From assembly GCA_016720145.1 (NCBI GenBank), contig JADJXV010000020.1, forward strand, positions 1-31,288: 31,288 nt of DNA, given 5' to 3'. Of the stretch, positions 10,901 to 17,577 are shown piece by piece. The stretch comes from Ignavibacteria bacterium (GTDB taxonomy: Bacteria; Bacteroidota; Ignavibacteria; Kapaibacteriales; UBA961). Position 1 is the stretch's first letter; each line of letters begins with the position of its first letter. The notes beneath the pieces were generated by a model, which was not told the origin of the DNA, made no database searches, and saw only the letters and a program-made list of their open reading frames with translations. The position numbers were made by a program, and so were the translations under genes.

Positions 10901-11637
10901 TGAGAAGTATAGGTATGATGTATATGCAAATGCCGTCTTTGAACAAAAAATTTCCGAGTTCGACACAGTTTGCCACATTACAGCTGACAGATTTATTTTC
11001 AAAGGATAAAATTGATTCAGCGCTTTACATGAAGGCTACGACTTTTAGCAACAGTACTTTCACGAACCTTGGAAACGGAAAATTTGCAATTCATAGTCTG
11101 CCTCAAATGGCACAAGTAGCACCTATATTTGGTTCTTCGGTTCAAGATTATGACAACGATGGCAATCTAGATATCGTCATGGTAAATAACTTTTATGGCC
11201 CTGACAGAGAAATGTGGAGATACGATAGTGGGGAAGGATTATATTTACATGGTAAAGGCAATGGTGAATTTGATTCCTATTCGACGATGCAGAGCGGGTT
11301 TATGAATACATACGATGCTCGTAGTGTGGTGACTCTTCCATCGGCTGATTCAAATCTTTATATTCTCGTCGGTAATAACACATCACCATTGACAGTATTT
11401 AAAAAAAATGTTGATAAGAAAAATTCTATATTGAGAGTTGATGAAAAAGATGGATACACATACGCACTACTAACCTTAAAGAATGGAAAAACCCGACGTC
11501 ATGAATTCTATTGCGGTGCAGGGTATCTGTCTCAAAGTTCATTAGATATTCTCCTCTCATCAGAAGTAAAATCTGTTGCTTTTTATAAAGGCAAAGAGAT
11601 AAAGAAAACCGTAACAATCAGTCAACAGGTGAAATAA
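7957..11637 (+). CDS. Giant exported VCBS/FG-GAP repeat protein with ASPIC/UnbV domain
   Basis: I take the ATG at 7957 (1226 residues) over the upstream TTG at 7921, because it puts a hydrophobic export signal (MKLLRSISLIIFCTLLLVTV) at the N-terminus. Residues about 118-545 hold FG-GAP/VCBS propeller repeats with Ca-binding loops such as DVNNDGLPDIY, DIDGDGDLDIY and DFNNDGWLDLY. Residues about 557-645 match the ASPIC/UnbV domain (GLGAKVEIKI, FGRTRGFASSVDN, LTVTWLSG). A second set of repeats follows at about 700-1090 (DVNGDGLKDVF, DADSDGDVDLY, DLDGDGDLDLF). No T9SS sorting domain is seen at the C-terminus. Proteins of this architecture are common in Bacteroidota and related phyla; they are thought to act at the cell surface in binding, but no reaction is established. 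No Shine-Dalgarno sequence is evident. Confidence 0.9.
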   Translation: MKLLRSISLIIFCTLLLVTVCTSALISSIAFIPAVVNSPLFQKSKVPSSKNNDKSNQAAKNVDKDKSKSRTTQISAKQEGIFQLLSENETNLRFDNFVPGGKALKKQSQLFTIAAGGVSVGDVNNDGLPDIYLTRFMRDNKLFINKGYLKFEEAPASAGLGDSASASFGSTMVDIDGDGDLDIYVSEYNFTPNRFFINNGDGTFVDKAKEFGLDFVGNSIQATFFDYDKDDDLDMYLVVNGQSEVDFENRGEYSKLYKNNGNNTFTEVSRQIGINHKGFGLSASVADFNNDGWLDLYVANDFEAPDYLYYNNQDGTFRDVTKAATRHTSYFSMGSDAADVNNDGYMDFLSVDMLPEDHQRRNTQFETVSLFSTLHDSSQMLKNSLQINRGDGTFSDIGYMTGVATTDWSWSPLLADFNNDGAKDIFVSNGIKYDIMDRDAMRFAANPEVLDKMGLHDLAKKMSDTTPGSDRMLGKNLDLDQYFRKLPRTRINNFLFRNDGESIYDNVSEDWGFIAPYNNTVAAAYADFDNDGDLDLVLNNIDTMATVYRNTSREKKLGNYVQVKLIGKGKNTEGLGAKVEIKIKDKYQVIQFGRTRGFASSVDNIIHFGVHKENIIDELTVTWLSGVRQTLKKVKANQRLVLKEVDASPVVNNPPPTLPTILSTVSPEKSLKFNHSENIYDDFFQERLLPSKLSTNGPGMAVGDVNGDGLKDVFIGGPQGVIASLYLQQSDGRFIVSPQNAFAPDSMCEDQGALFFDADSDGDVDLYVASGGNEESLEVPQLLADRLYLNDGRGTFTKGSLPEMLSSTSCVTAGDLDGDGDLDLFVGGRNVPGKYPDKPRSYILLNEKGTFIDVTEQFCFELKNPGMVTSAMLSDYNSDGMLDIILVGEWMTPRLFQNFNGIFREMTAGSGLDSAFGWWNSINAGDFDNDGDIDYVVGNLGLNSRYKASNEFPIEMYCNDFDDNGSIEQILTYYYKGTQYPLRSIGMMYMQMPSLNKKFPSSTQFATLQLTDLFSKDKIDSALYMKATTFSNSTFTNLGNGKFAIHSLPQMAQVAPIFGSSVQDYDNDGNLDIVMVNNFYGPDREMWRYDSGEGLYLHGKGNGEFDSYSTMQSGFMNTYDARSVVTLPSADSNLYILVGNNTSPLTVFKKNVDKKNSILRVDEKDGYTYALLTLKNGKTRRHEFYCGAGYLSQSSLDILLSSEVKSVAFYKGKEIKKTVTISQQVK

Positions 11638-11727
11638 ATGGATGTAGCCAGGGGTGTTTCCTTTTGGTTGCCGTAAAGAAACTCTATCAAAGATAATTGA
11701 TTACTGAATTTACAAATCAAGCTAACA

Positions 11728-12099
11728 ATGAAAAATCACAATTACTTCAAAATTTTTCGTAACGTTATTATTATCATTACAATAATGACTGCATCGTGTG
11801 CCACACCTCCGGGACAAATCATAGGCGACTCCGTCTGTGATTGTCTTAGTAAAACCGGTGGTGAACGTCCCAAGATCAAGCTGTGCATGGAACAATTCCA
11901 GAAAGATGTCAAATCCGAGTTAGCTCGCCAGAATTTGTCGGAAGCAGCCAGTAATGAAGAGGCGGCTCGAGCAATGTCTATCATGAGATTGTGCATGCGC
12001 AAAGTGTCAGGATGGGATACATTGAGACCGGTTCCATCTATGAAACCAACAAATCCACCTTTTCCGCATGAAACACCACCTGCGGATTCAATCAAATAA
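11728..12099 (+). CDS. Small Cys-containing lipoprotein, unknown function
   Basis: 123 residues. A hydrophobic stretch (residues 12-20, VIIIITIM) leads to a lipobox MTASC with Cys24, so a membrane-anchored lipoprotein is likely. The mature part has CDCLSK and two further cysteines (KLCMEQF, RLCMRK), which could form disulfides. The C-terminus is Pro-rich (NPPFPHETPPADS). I do not recognise the family. It starts 90 bases after the VCBS gene on the same strand and may share its transcript. It is immediately followed by the palindromic repeat array. Confidence 0.7.
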   Translation: MKNHNYFKIFRNVIIIITIMTASCATPPGQIIGDSVCDCLSKTGGERPKIKLCMEQFQKDVKSELARQNLSEAASNEEAARAMSIMRLCMRKVSGWDTLRPVPSMKPTNPPFPHETPPADSIK

Positions 12100-12107
12100 A
12101 AATTTCT

Positions 12108-12225
12108 CTACAAACAGGTCGCCCCGATGGGGCTAATTGAGCTTTGGTTTTACATCTATCTACAAACAGGTCGCCCTTCTGGGGCTAAATAGGTTTTGTA
12201 GCCCCATCGGGTGACCTGTTTGTAG
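12108..12225. repeat. Palindromic 28-bp repeat units A-C (REP-like), before intron 1
   Basis: Three 28-bp units: A at 12108-12135 and B at 12160-12187 (minus orientation), and C at 12198-12225 (plus). Each has a GC-rich hairpin (AGCCCC...GGGGC, variable loop) and a constant end CTGTTTGTAG. A and B are spaced by 24 bp; B and C face each other across 10 bp. The array begins 8 bases after the lipoprotein gene stop, so the hairpins may also affect transcript ends. Unit C is the 5' exon of intron 1. Confidence 0.88.
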
Positions 12226-12420
12226 GTGCGCCAAGCGAAGCTTGGTATATTCAGAAGGTGCAAATCCTTCGCGGGAAGGGAGCCCACCCACCCGCTACCG
12301 CAATCGTACGCTGTGTGAGGTAACAAGCCCAGTGAAGCTACGACGAGGGAGATATCAGACCGCAACGCAAGTGAAGGTATTGAGCCCCGAAATAGGTCAG
12401 GTTATGATGGCAGACTGTCT

Positions 12421-12430
12421 CTTCAAACAG
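12421..12430 (+). other. Candidate EBS1 of intron 1 (one mismatch to its exon)
   Basis: CTTCAAACAG in intron domain I. It is the reverse complement of IBS1 CTGTTTGTAG (12216-12225) except for T at its third position where A is needed. Copy 2 has the perfect version in the same context (ACTGTCTC...GAATGC). Confidence 0.75.
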
Positions 12431-12727
12431 GAATGCAATAACAACATGTTCGTATGGCTTGAGCATGTAGTCATCATCGGGGTCTAAGTCCGCAGTATGA
12501 TATCAAACGGATATATCAGGAACTTGGGATATCCACTATACTTGCCATTTGGCATAAGCGCAACCAAATCCGAAAAGGGAGTAGAATGCGTAACGGTATA
12601 ATGGAAGTCGGATTAGCCCATAGTAGCGTCAAGCTCTGCGAAAGCAGAGGTATGCATGCAGAAGCATTCAATTCTGGTGTAGCGCGAAGGGGCTGACAAT
12701 TGTATGTATTGTATAAAGGAAACGTAT

Positions 12728-14047
12728 ATGGCTCATAGAACACAATCAGATACGGCAACGAAACTTATACAGCTAAGCAAGGTCTCGAAGGACTCTCCCA
12801 AATACGAGTTTGGCTCATTGGCAAGCTTGTTGAACGAGGAGTACCTTAGGACGTGCTATGCCGCCCTTCCTCGCAAGAAGGCACTTGGCATAGACGGAGT
12901 GAGTGTAGAAGAATACGGAGAATCGCTGGAGGCGAATCTTAAGGGATTGGTAGAACGGATGAAGAGCCTGTCGTATCGTCCACAAGCCGTTCGTAAGAAG
13001 GAGATACCGAAAGAGCGCGGTGGAACGCGCACATTGGGCATTCCCTCGACAGAGGACAAGATAGTCCAGAAAGGAATATCCTCGATACTAACGGCAGTAT
13101 TCGACCCAAGTTTTATTGATTCATCCTATGGCTTTAGAGAGAATAGGAGCTGCCACGATGCGTTGAAGCAGGTACATCAAGAGATAACCTTGAAGCCCGT
13201 AAACTATATTATAGATGCAGATATAAAATCGTTTTTCGACAATGTTAACCATGATTGGTTAGTACAGTTTCTGGAACATCGGATAAAGGATAAGAAATTT
13301 ATCCGACTGATTATCAGATTTCTGAAAGCAGGCATCATGGATGAAGGTATAGTAAGAGCAAGCGACATGGGAACACCTCAAGGTGGTATCATTAGCCCAA
13401 TCTTAGCAAACATTTACCTTCATTATGTGCTTGACCTCTGGTTTGAGAAACGCCTGAAGAAAGAGCTTCAGGGCTATGCATCGATAGTACGGTATGCAGA
13501 CGACTTTATCATATTGGTAGAACGAGAATCGGACTGCACGCTGATACTGGAACAGCTGAGATTACGGCTTGCGAAGTTCAAACTTGAATTATCGGAAACC
13601 AAGACATCGGTAGTAAAATTTGGTCGTAATACGGACACAAGCGACGAGCGCCAACATCCGGGAACGTTTGATTTTCTTGGGTTTACGCATTACTGTGGCA
13701 AAACCAAAGCAGGCAAATTCAAGGTATGCAGACGGACAAGCAAGTCCCGCTTCCGCCTTGGCATTCGCAAGGTGAGCGTGTTTCTGAAGGAACACAAGAA
13801 TACCTATACGCTGCAAGAACTCTGGGAAAGTATATCCCAAATGGTACGTGGTCACTATCACTATTATGGTGTAAGTGAAAACAGCAAATCATTATGGAAT
13901 TACAAAGACAAAGTAAAGAAACTTCTTTATAAGTGGCTCAATCGTCGAAGTCAGAAGAAGAGCTACACGTGGGAGAGTTTCAAGCAGTATGTATTCAAGT
14001 ATCCACTTCCGGAACCCAAGATATTCGTAAGCTTCTATAATCACTGA
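12728..14047 (+). CDS. ltrA: Group II intron reverse transcriptase/maturase, intact
   Basis: The ATG at 12728 (439 residues) is chosen because it is conserved in both intron copies; an in-frame ATG at 12704 is also possible. The protein copies the intron into DNA and helps it fold and splice. Seen in order: RT-0/1 region (GIDGVSVEEYGE), RT-2 (GGTRTLGIPSTEDKIVQKGI), YGFRENRSCHDAL, IIDADIKSFFDNV (RT-3), GTPQGGIISPILANIYLHYV (RT-4), the catalytic YADD in VRYADDFIILVE (RT-5), FDFLGFTHY, and a maturase X/thumb region with SQMVRGHYHYYGV. It ends in YPLPEPKIFVSFYNH. No HNH endonuclease domain follows, so mobility probably uses nicked or single-stranded DNA. It is the only intact copy here and could act on intron 2 in trans. 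Confidence 0.95.
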   Translation: MAHRTQSDTATKLIQLSKVSKDSPKYEFGSLASLLNEEYLRTCYAALPRKKALGIDGVSVEEYGESLEANLKGLVERMKSLSYRPQAVRKKEIPKERGGTRTLGIPSTEDKIVQKGISSILTAVFDPSFIDSSYGFRENRSCHDALKQVHQEITLKPVNYIIDADIKSFFDNVNHDWLVQFLEHRIKDKKFIRLIIRFLKAGIMDEGIVRASDMGTPQGGIISPILANIYLHYVLDLWFEKRLKKELQGYASIVRYADDFIILVERESDCTLILEQLRLRLAKFKLELSETKTSVVKFGRNTDTSDERQHPGTFDFLGFTHYCGKTKAGKFKVCRRTSKSRFRLGIRKVSVFLKEHKNTYTLQELWESISQMVRGHYHYYGVSENSKSLWNYKDKVKKLLYKWLNRRSQKKSYTWESFKQYVFKYPLPEPKIFVSFYNH

Positions 14048-14065
14048 CAGCGGAATGCAATTGAG

Positions 14066-14210
14066 GAGCCGTGTGAGGGAAATCCTCAAGCACGGTTCTG
14101 TGAGGGGAGCAATGCACATCCAAGAAATACACATACTAAGGCACAAAAAGCAGAAATGCGGACACGGAGCTACGGTGGAATCTAAAGTATGTGGATTAGC
14201 TCTACTCGAC
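14066..14210 (+). ncRNA. Intron 1 domains V and VI (ribozyme core and branch-point helix)
   Basis: Domain V is at 14066-14098, followed by a 3-nt linker (TGT) and a domain VI of about 109 nt at 14102-14210. This is much longer than the usual domain VI; the extra sequence lies inside the helix. The base helix pairs GAGGGGAGC with GCTCTACTC, leaving the branch A (14204) facing a G. A nested GAGCTA/TAGCTC pairing is also possible for the inner part. Confidence 0.8.
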
Positions 14211-14235
14211 AAACACAATCCCCAAAAAATATGAT

Positions 14236-14320
14236 TAGCCCCATCGGGGCGACCTGTTTGTAGCGCACGCATCCCAAAAAGAATCCACGTAGCCCCCCCA
14301 TCGGGGCTACCTGTTTGTAG
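14236..14320 (+). repeat. Palindromic repeat units D and E, between the two introns
   Basis: Unit D at 14236-14263 is a full consensus copy (AGCCCC/GGGGC hairpin, then CTGTTTGTAG) and is an unoccupied perfect target for intron insertion. Unit E at 14290-14320 has three extra C in the left arm and is the 5' exon of intron 2. The spacers are 25 bp (14211-14235) and 26 bp (14264-14289). Both contain CCCAAAAA, so the spacers are related to each other. Confidence 0.88.
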
Positions 14321-14515
14321 GTGCGCCAAGCGAAGCTTGGTATATTCAGAAGGTGCAAATCCTTCGCGGGAAGGGAGCCACCCACCCGCTACCGCAATCG
14401 TACGCTGTGTGAGGTAACAAGCCCAGTGAAGCTACGACGAGGGAGATATCAGACCGCAACGCAAGTGAAGGTATTGAGCTCCCGAAATAGGTCAGGCTAT
14501 GATGGCAGACTGTCT

Positions 14516-14525
14516 CTACAAACAG
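14516..14525 (+). other. Candidate EBS1 of intron 2 (perfect match to its exon)
   Basis: CTACAAACAG, the exact reverse complement of IBS1 CTGTTTGTAG at 14311-14320 and of the constant end of repeat units A-E. Confidence 0.82.
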
Positions 14526-14821
14526 GAATGCAATAACAACATGTTCGTATGGCTTGAGCATGTAGTCATCATCGGGGTCTAAGTCCGCAGTATGATATCA
14601 AACGGATATATCAGGAACTTGGGATATCCACTATACTTGCCATTTGGCATAAGCGCAACCAAATCCGAAAAGGGGTAGAATGCGTAACGGTATAATGGAA
14701 GTCGGATTAGCCCATAGTAGCGTCAAGCTCTGCGAAAGCAGAGGTATGCATGCAGAAGCATTCAATTCTGGTGTAGCGCGAAGGGGCTGACAATTGTATG
14801 TATTGTATAAAGGAAACGTAT

Positions 14822-16140
14822 ATGGCTCATAGAACACAATCAGATACGGCAACGAAACTTATACAGCTAAGCAAGGTTCTCGAAGGACTCTCCCAAATAC
14901 AAGTTTGGCTCATTGGCAAGCTTGCTGAACGAGGAGTACCTTAGAACGTGCTATGCCGAACTTCCCCGTAAGAAGGCACTTGGCATAGACGGAGTGAGTG
15001 TAGAAGAATACGGAGAATCGCTGGAAGCGAATCTTAGTGGATTGGTAGAACGGATGAAAAGCATGTCATACCGTCCACAAGCTGTTCGTACGAAGGAGAT
15101 ACCGAAAGACCGCGGCGGAACGCGCACATTGGGCATTCCGTCAACGGAGGACAAGATAGTCCAGAAAGGTATATCCTCAATACTAACGACAATATTCGAC
15201 CCAAGTTTTATCGATACATCCTACGGTTTTAGAGAAAAGATGGGTTGTCACGATGCGTTGAAGCAGGTACATCAAGAGATAACCCTCAAGCGCGTAAACT
15301 ATATTATCGATGCAGATATTAAATCGTTTTTCGACAATGTTAACCATGATTGGTTAGTACAGTTTCTGGAACATCGGATAAAGACAAGAAATTTATTCGA
15401 CTGATTATCAGATTTCTGAAAGCAGGAATCATGGATGAAGGTAGCTTTAGAGCGAGCGACAAGGGGAACCCCCAAGGCGGCATCATTAGCCCAATCTTAG
15501 CAAACATATACCTTCATTATGTGCTTGACATTTGGTTCGAGAAAGGATTGAAGAAAGAGCTTCAAGGCTATGCATCGATAGTACGGTATGCAGACGACTT
15601 TATCATACTTGTAGAACGAGAATCGGACTGCACATTGATATTGGAAGCTTTGAAATTACGGCTTGCGAAGTTCAAACTTGAATTATCGGAATCAAAGACA
15701 TCGGTAGTAAAATTTGGTCGTAATACGGACACAAGCGACGAGCGCAAACATCCGGGAACGTTTGATTTTCTTGGGTTTACGCATTACTGTGGCAAAACCA
15801 AAGCAGGCAAATTCAAGGTATGCAGACGGACAAGCAAGTCCCGCTTCCGCCTTGGCATTCGCAAGGTGAGCGTGTTTCTGAAGGAACACAAGAATACCTA
15901 TACGCTGCAAGAACTCTGGGAAAGTATATCCCAAATGGTACGTGGTCACTATCACTATTATGGTGTAAGTGAAAACAGCAAATCATTATGGAATTACAAG
16001 ACAAAGTAAAGAAACTTCTTTATAAGTGGCTCAATCGTCGAAGTCAGAAGAAGAGCTACACGTGGGAGAGTTTCAAGCAGTATGTATTCAAGTATCCACT
16101 TCCGGAACCCAAGATATTCATAAGCTTCTATAATCACTGA
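14822..16140 (+). pseudogene. Group II intron reverse transcriptase/maturase, copy 2, three frameshifts
   Basis: Aligned by eye with the intact copy at 12728-14047. A T is gained near 14879 (GGTTCTC against GGTCTC), a G is lost near 15382 (AAAGACAAG against AAAGGATAAG), and an A is lost near 16000 (TACAAGACA against TACAAAGACA). Between these points the frame encodes the same blocks: GIDGVSVEEYGE, DADIKSFFDNV, GGIISPILANIYLHYV and the catalytic YADD. There are also amino-acid differences (for example DKGNPQGG where copy 1 has DMGTPQGG, and REKMGCHDAL where copy 1 has RENRSCHDAL), so this is not a recent identical duplicate. As written no functional protein is made. Confidence 0.9.
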
Positions 16141-16158
16141 CAGCGGAATGCAATTGAG

Positions 16159-16305
16159 GAGCCGTGTGAGGGAAATCCTCAAGCACGGTTCTGTGAGGGG
16201 GAGCAATGCACATCCAAGAAATACACATACTAAGGCACAAAAGCAGAAATGCGGACACGGAGCTACGGTGGAATCTAAAGTATGTGGATTAGCTCTCTAC
16301 TCGAC
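16159..16305 (+). ncRNA. Intron 2 domains V and VI
   Basis: Domain V is identical to copy 1. Domain VI is about 111 nt. Its base helix differs from copy 1 by an extra G on the left (GAGGGGGAGC) and an extra CT on the right (GCTCTCTACTC). With G-T wobbles all positions pair, with only the branch A (16299) bulged. This coordinated change keeps the helix and supports the structure. Confidence 0.8.
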
Positions 16306-16331
16306 AACAGCATTTTCCAAAAGAATCCACG

Positions 16332-16411
16332 TAGCCCTATAGGGGCGTCCCGTTTGTAGGATGACGCGCCCCAAAAATCAAAGTAGCTCCAACAGGGCGT
16401 CCCGTTTGTAG
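16332..16411 (+). repeat. Palindromic repeat units F and G, after intron 2
   Basis: Unit F is at 16332-16359 and unit G at 16384-16411, with a 24-bp spacer containing CCCCAAAAA. The hairpin arms have drifted, and the constant end reads CCGTTTGTAG instead of CTGTTTGTAG, which costs one base pair with intron EBS1. Unit G is the last unit seen. Confidence 0.82.
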
Positions 16412-16506
16412 CTAAGTGTTCTCCAGGAAAATTAGACTCTTCTAGACCTTTCTGATTAACTTTTCAATCCTTTCGGATAAATCTAATTCATCGTTTGTTT
16501 CACTTT

Positions 16507-16730
16507 CCCAGCCCTCCGATTGACAATCCCAGCCCTCTGATTGACAATATCAGCCCTCCGATTGACAATGTTTCATCGTACGGATCACTATGTCAGCCCT
16601 TCTGATTGTGTATCACAGCCCTCTGAATGTGTATCACAGCTCTCCGATTGACTTCATTTCATCGTATGGGTCACTATTTTACCCCTCCGAATGACTTTAT
16701 TTGCCCTCTGAATGTGGTTGTATGTCATCC
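16507..16730. repeat. Degenerate 21-bp tandem repeat
   Basis: Three adjacent units of exactly 21 bp (16507-16527, 16528-16548, 16549-16569) share CAGCCCTCYGATTGACAAT. Further, more diverged units follow to about 16730 (CAGCCCTCTGAATGTGTAT, CAGCTCTCCGATTGACTTC, CCCCTCCGAATGACTTT). A second 21-bp type, TTTCATCGTAYGGRTCACTA, occurs twice, near 16571 and 16657. A 21-bp period is two helical turns, so all units face one side of the DNA. Confidence 0.8.
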
Positions 16731-16798
16731 GCATGTCATTATTTGGCTTAGAATAGACATTTACTTGTATGGTTGGATTTCGATCAGTAGTATAATCA

Positions 16799-16846
16799 AT
16801 TTATACTGTAAAATCTTAAATCAATAGATTCATTTACAGTATAAAT
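16799..16846. repeat. Perfect 14-bp inverted repeat
   Basis: ATTTATACTGTAAA at 16799-16812 and its exact reverse complement at 16833-16846, separated by 20 bases. It could be an operator pair or a weak hairpin. It has no T-run typical of a terminator. Confidence 0.75.
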
Positions 16847-17567
16847 GTAAACATGAACAATTCAAACAAAACAAACAACATGTGTGGTGCAGATCAGAAG
16901 AGTTTGAGTGTATATATCTTCATCATCCTATTGAATTGTGGCATGGATGATTATAGGTTATAGTATAAAGTAGGTCTATTGGCAATCTTTTCGGATTATG
17001 GTATTTGTCACATTCTTTTACTTGTGATTAAAGTATAATTTGATAAATATAAGATCCAAATCATGGTAATTTTGAAAATAAAATAATGTTTTATAGAAAA
17101 AAAACACTTGGTGAATTAAATCCTTTACTATAAATATCACTAAATGTAATATGTATTTTATCCATGGAGGATTGTATTCAAAATCAACAAATAGAATCTT
17201 AACTCTGTCGAATGAAATTTTATAAAATTCTCGAGATAATTAAAAAAAATATTTGCGTAAGTGAAAGCATAATGCTAAATTGAATCTGTGTAGCTCAAAA
17301 ACGGCAAGTAGAATTTTATTGTTAATGAATGGAACTTTTTTACCCCTACCGAGGTTTAATAGTTGTTGGATTTTCTAATGTGTTGATACATAAATGTTTC
17401 AATTGATTCATTTATGTGTCTCAGAGGGTCATTTTGTGTTCATATTGTGATTGTCTTAGAGGGTAATAAGGGGTGTTAGTTTCTTTTTTTGTGTGATAGT
17501 ATCTTTTGAGTAGTCATTCCAAATTCAAATATTTTAAGTTTATTTATTATTTTTTTTCCTTTTTTTT

Positions 17568-17572
17568 AGGAG
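17568..17572 (+). promoter_or_regulatory. Ribosome binding site of the T9SS protein
   Basis: AGGAG, five bases before the ATG at 17578. It decides that start over an upstream in-frame ATG at 17506. Clear Shine-Dalgarno sequences are rare in this window. Confidence 0.75.
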
Positions 17573-17577
17573 ATTTT

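Larger units (their letters stand above)
12226..14210 (+). mobile_element. Group II intron, copy 1
   Basis: 1985 bp. The 5' end is GTGCG, matching the group II consensus, directly after CTGTTTGTAG of repeat unit C. The 3' end is CGAC (AY consensus). Domain V (14066-14098) is a clear hairpin with a GAAA tetraloop and arms GAGCCGTG/CACGGTTC. Domain VI (14102-14210) has its base at GAGGGGAGC/GCTCTACTC, with the branch-point A at 14204, seven positions from the end. The boundaries are supported independently, because removing 12226-14210 puts units C and D 53 bp apart, the period of the array. The candidate EBS1 at 12421-12430 (CTTCAAACAG) pairs with IBS1 (12216-12225) at 9 of 10 positions. The maturase ORF lies in domain IV. 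Confidence 0.93.
14321..16305 (+). mobile_element. Group II intron, copy 2
   Basis: 1985 bp, the same length as copy 1 and very similar across its whole length, inserted in the same orientation at the same point of repeat unit E (CTGTTTGTAG, then GTGCG). The candidate EBS1 at 14516-14525 (CTACAAACAG) pairs with IBS1 at 14311-14320 at all 10 positions. Domain V is at 16159-16191 and domain VI at 16195-16305, with branch A at 16299, seven positions from the CGAC end. Removing it restores the array period (57 bp from E to F, with E itself 3 bp longer). The ORF in domain IV is broken by three indels, so splicing or mobility would depend on a maturase from elsewhere, most simply copy 1. Confidence 0.93.
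16412..17577. other. Long non-coding region before the T9SS protein
   Basis: 1166 AT-rich bases with no credible gene; short open frames here read through repeats. It holds the 21-bp degenerate tandem repeat (16507 to about 16730), a perfect 14-bp inverted repeat (16799-16846), related TCAGAGGGTCATT and TTAGAGGGTAATA motifs near 17421 and 17457, and poly-T tracts just before the ribosome binding site. The promoter of the surface protein should lie here. Confidence 0.6.

Noticed and set aside
12242..12487. Short open frames inside the intron 5' region (also near 14321)
   Set aside because: They lie in ribozyme domain I, where the RNA structure explains the conservation between copies.
12728..14047. 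Retron or diversity-generating retroelement reverse transcriptase
   Set aside because: Domain V/VI, GTGCG and AC intron ends and EBS1-IBS1 pairing identify a group II intron. No template/variable repeat pair or msr/msd is seen.
12108..16411. CRISPR-like array (28-bp repeats, 24-26 bp spacers)
   Set aside because: The repeats vary, orientation flips, spacers share a CCAAAA core rather than being unique, and no cas genes are present. It is a REP-like tandem repeat.
16627..16827. Small open frame in the region before the T9SS gene
   Set aside because: It reads through the 21-bp repeats and the first arm of the inverted repeat, with no ribosome binding site or protein-like composition.
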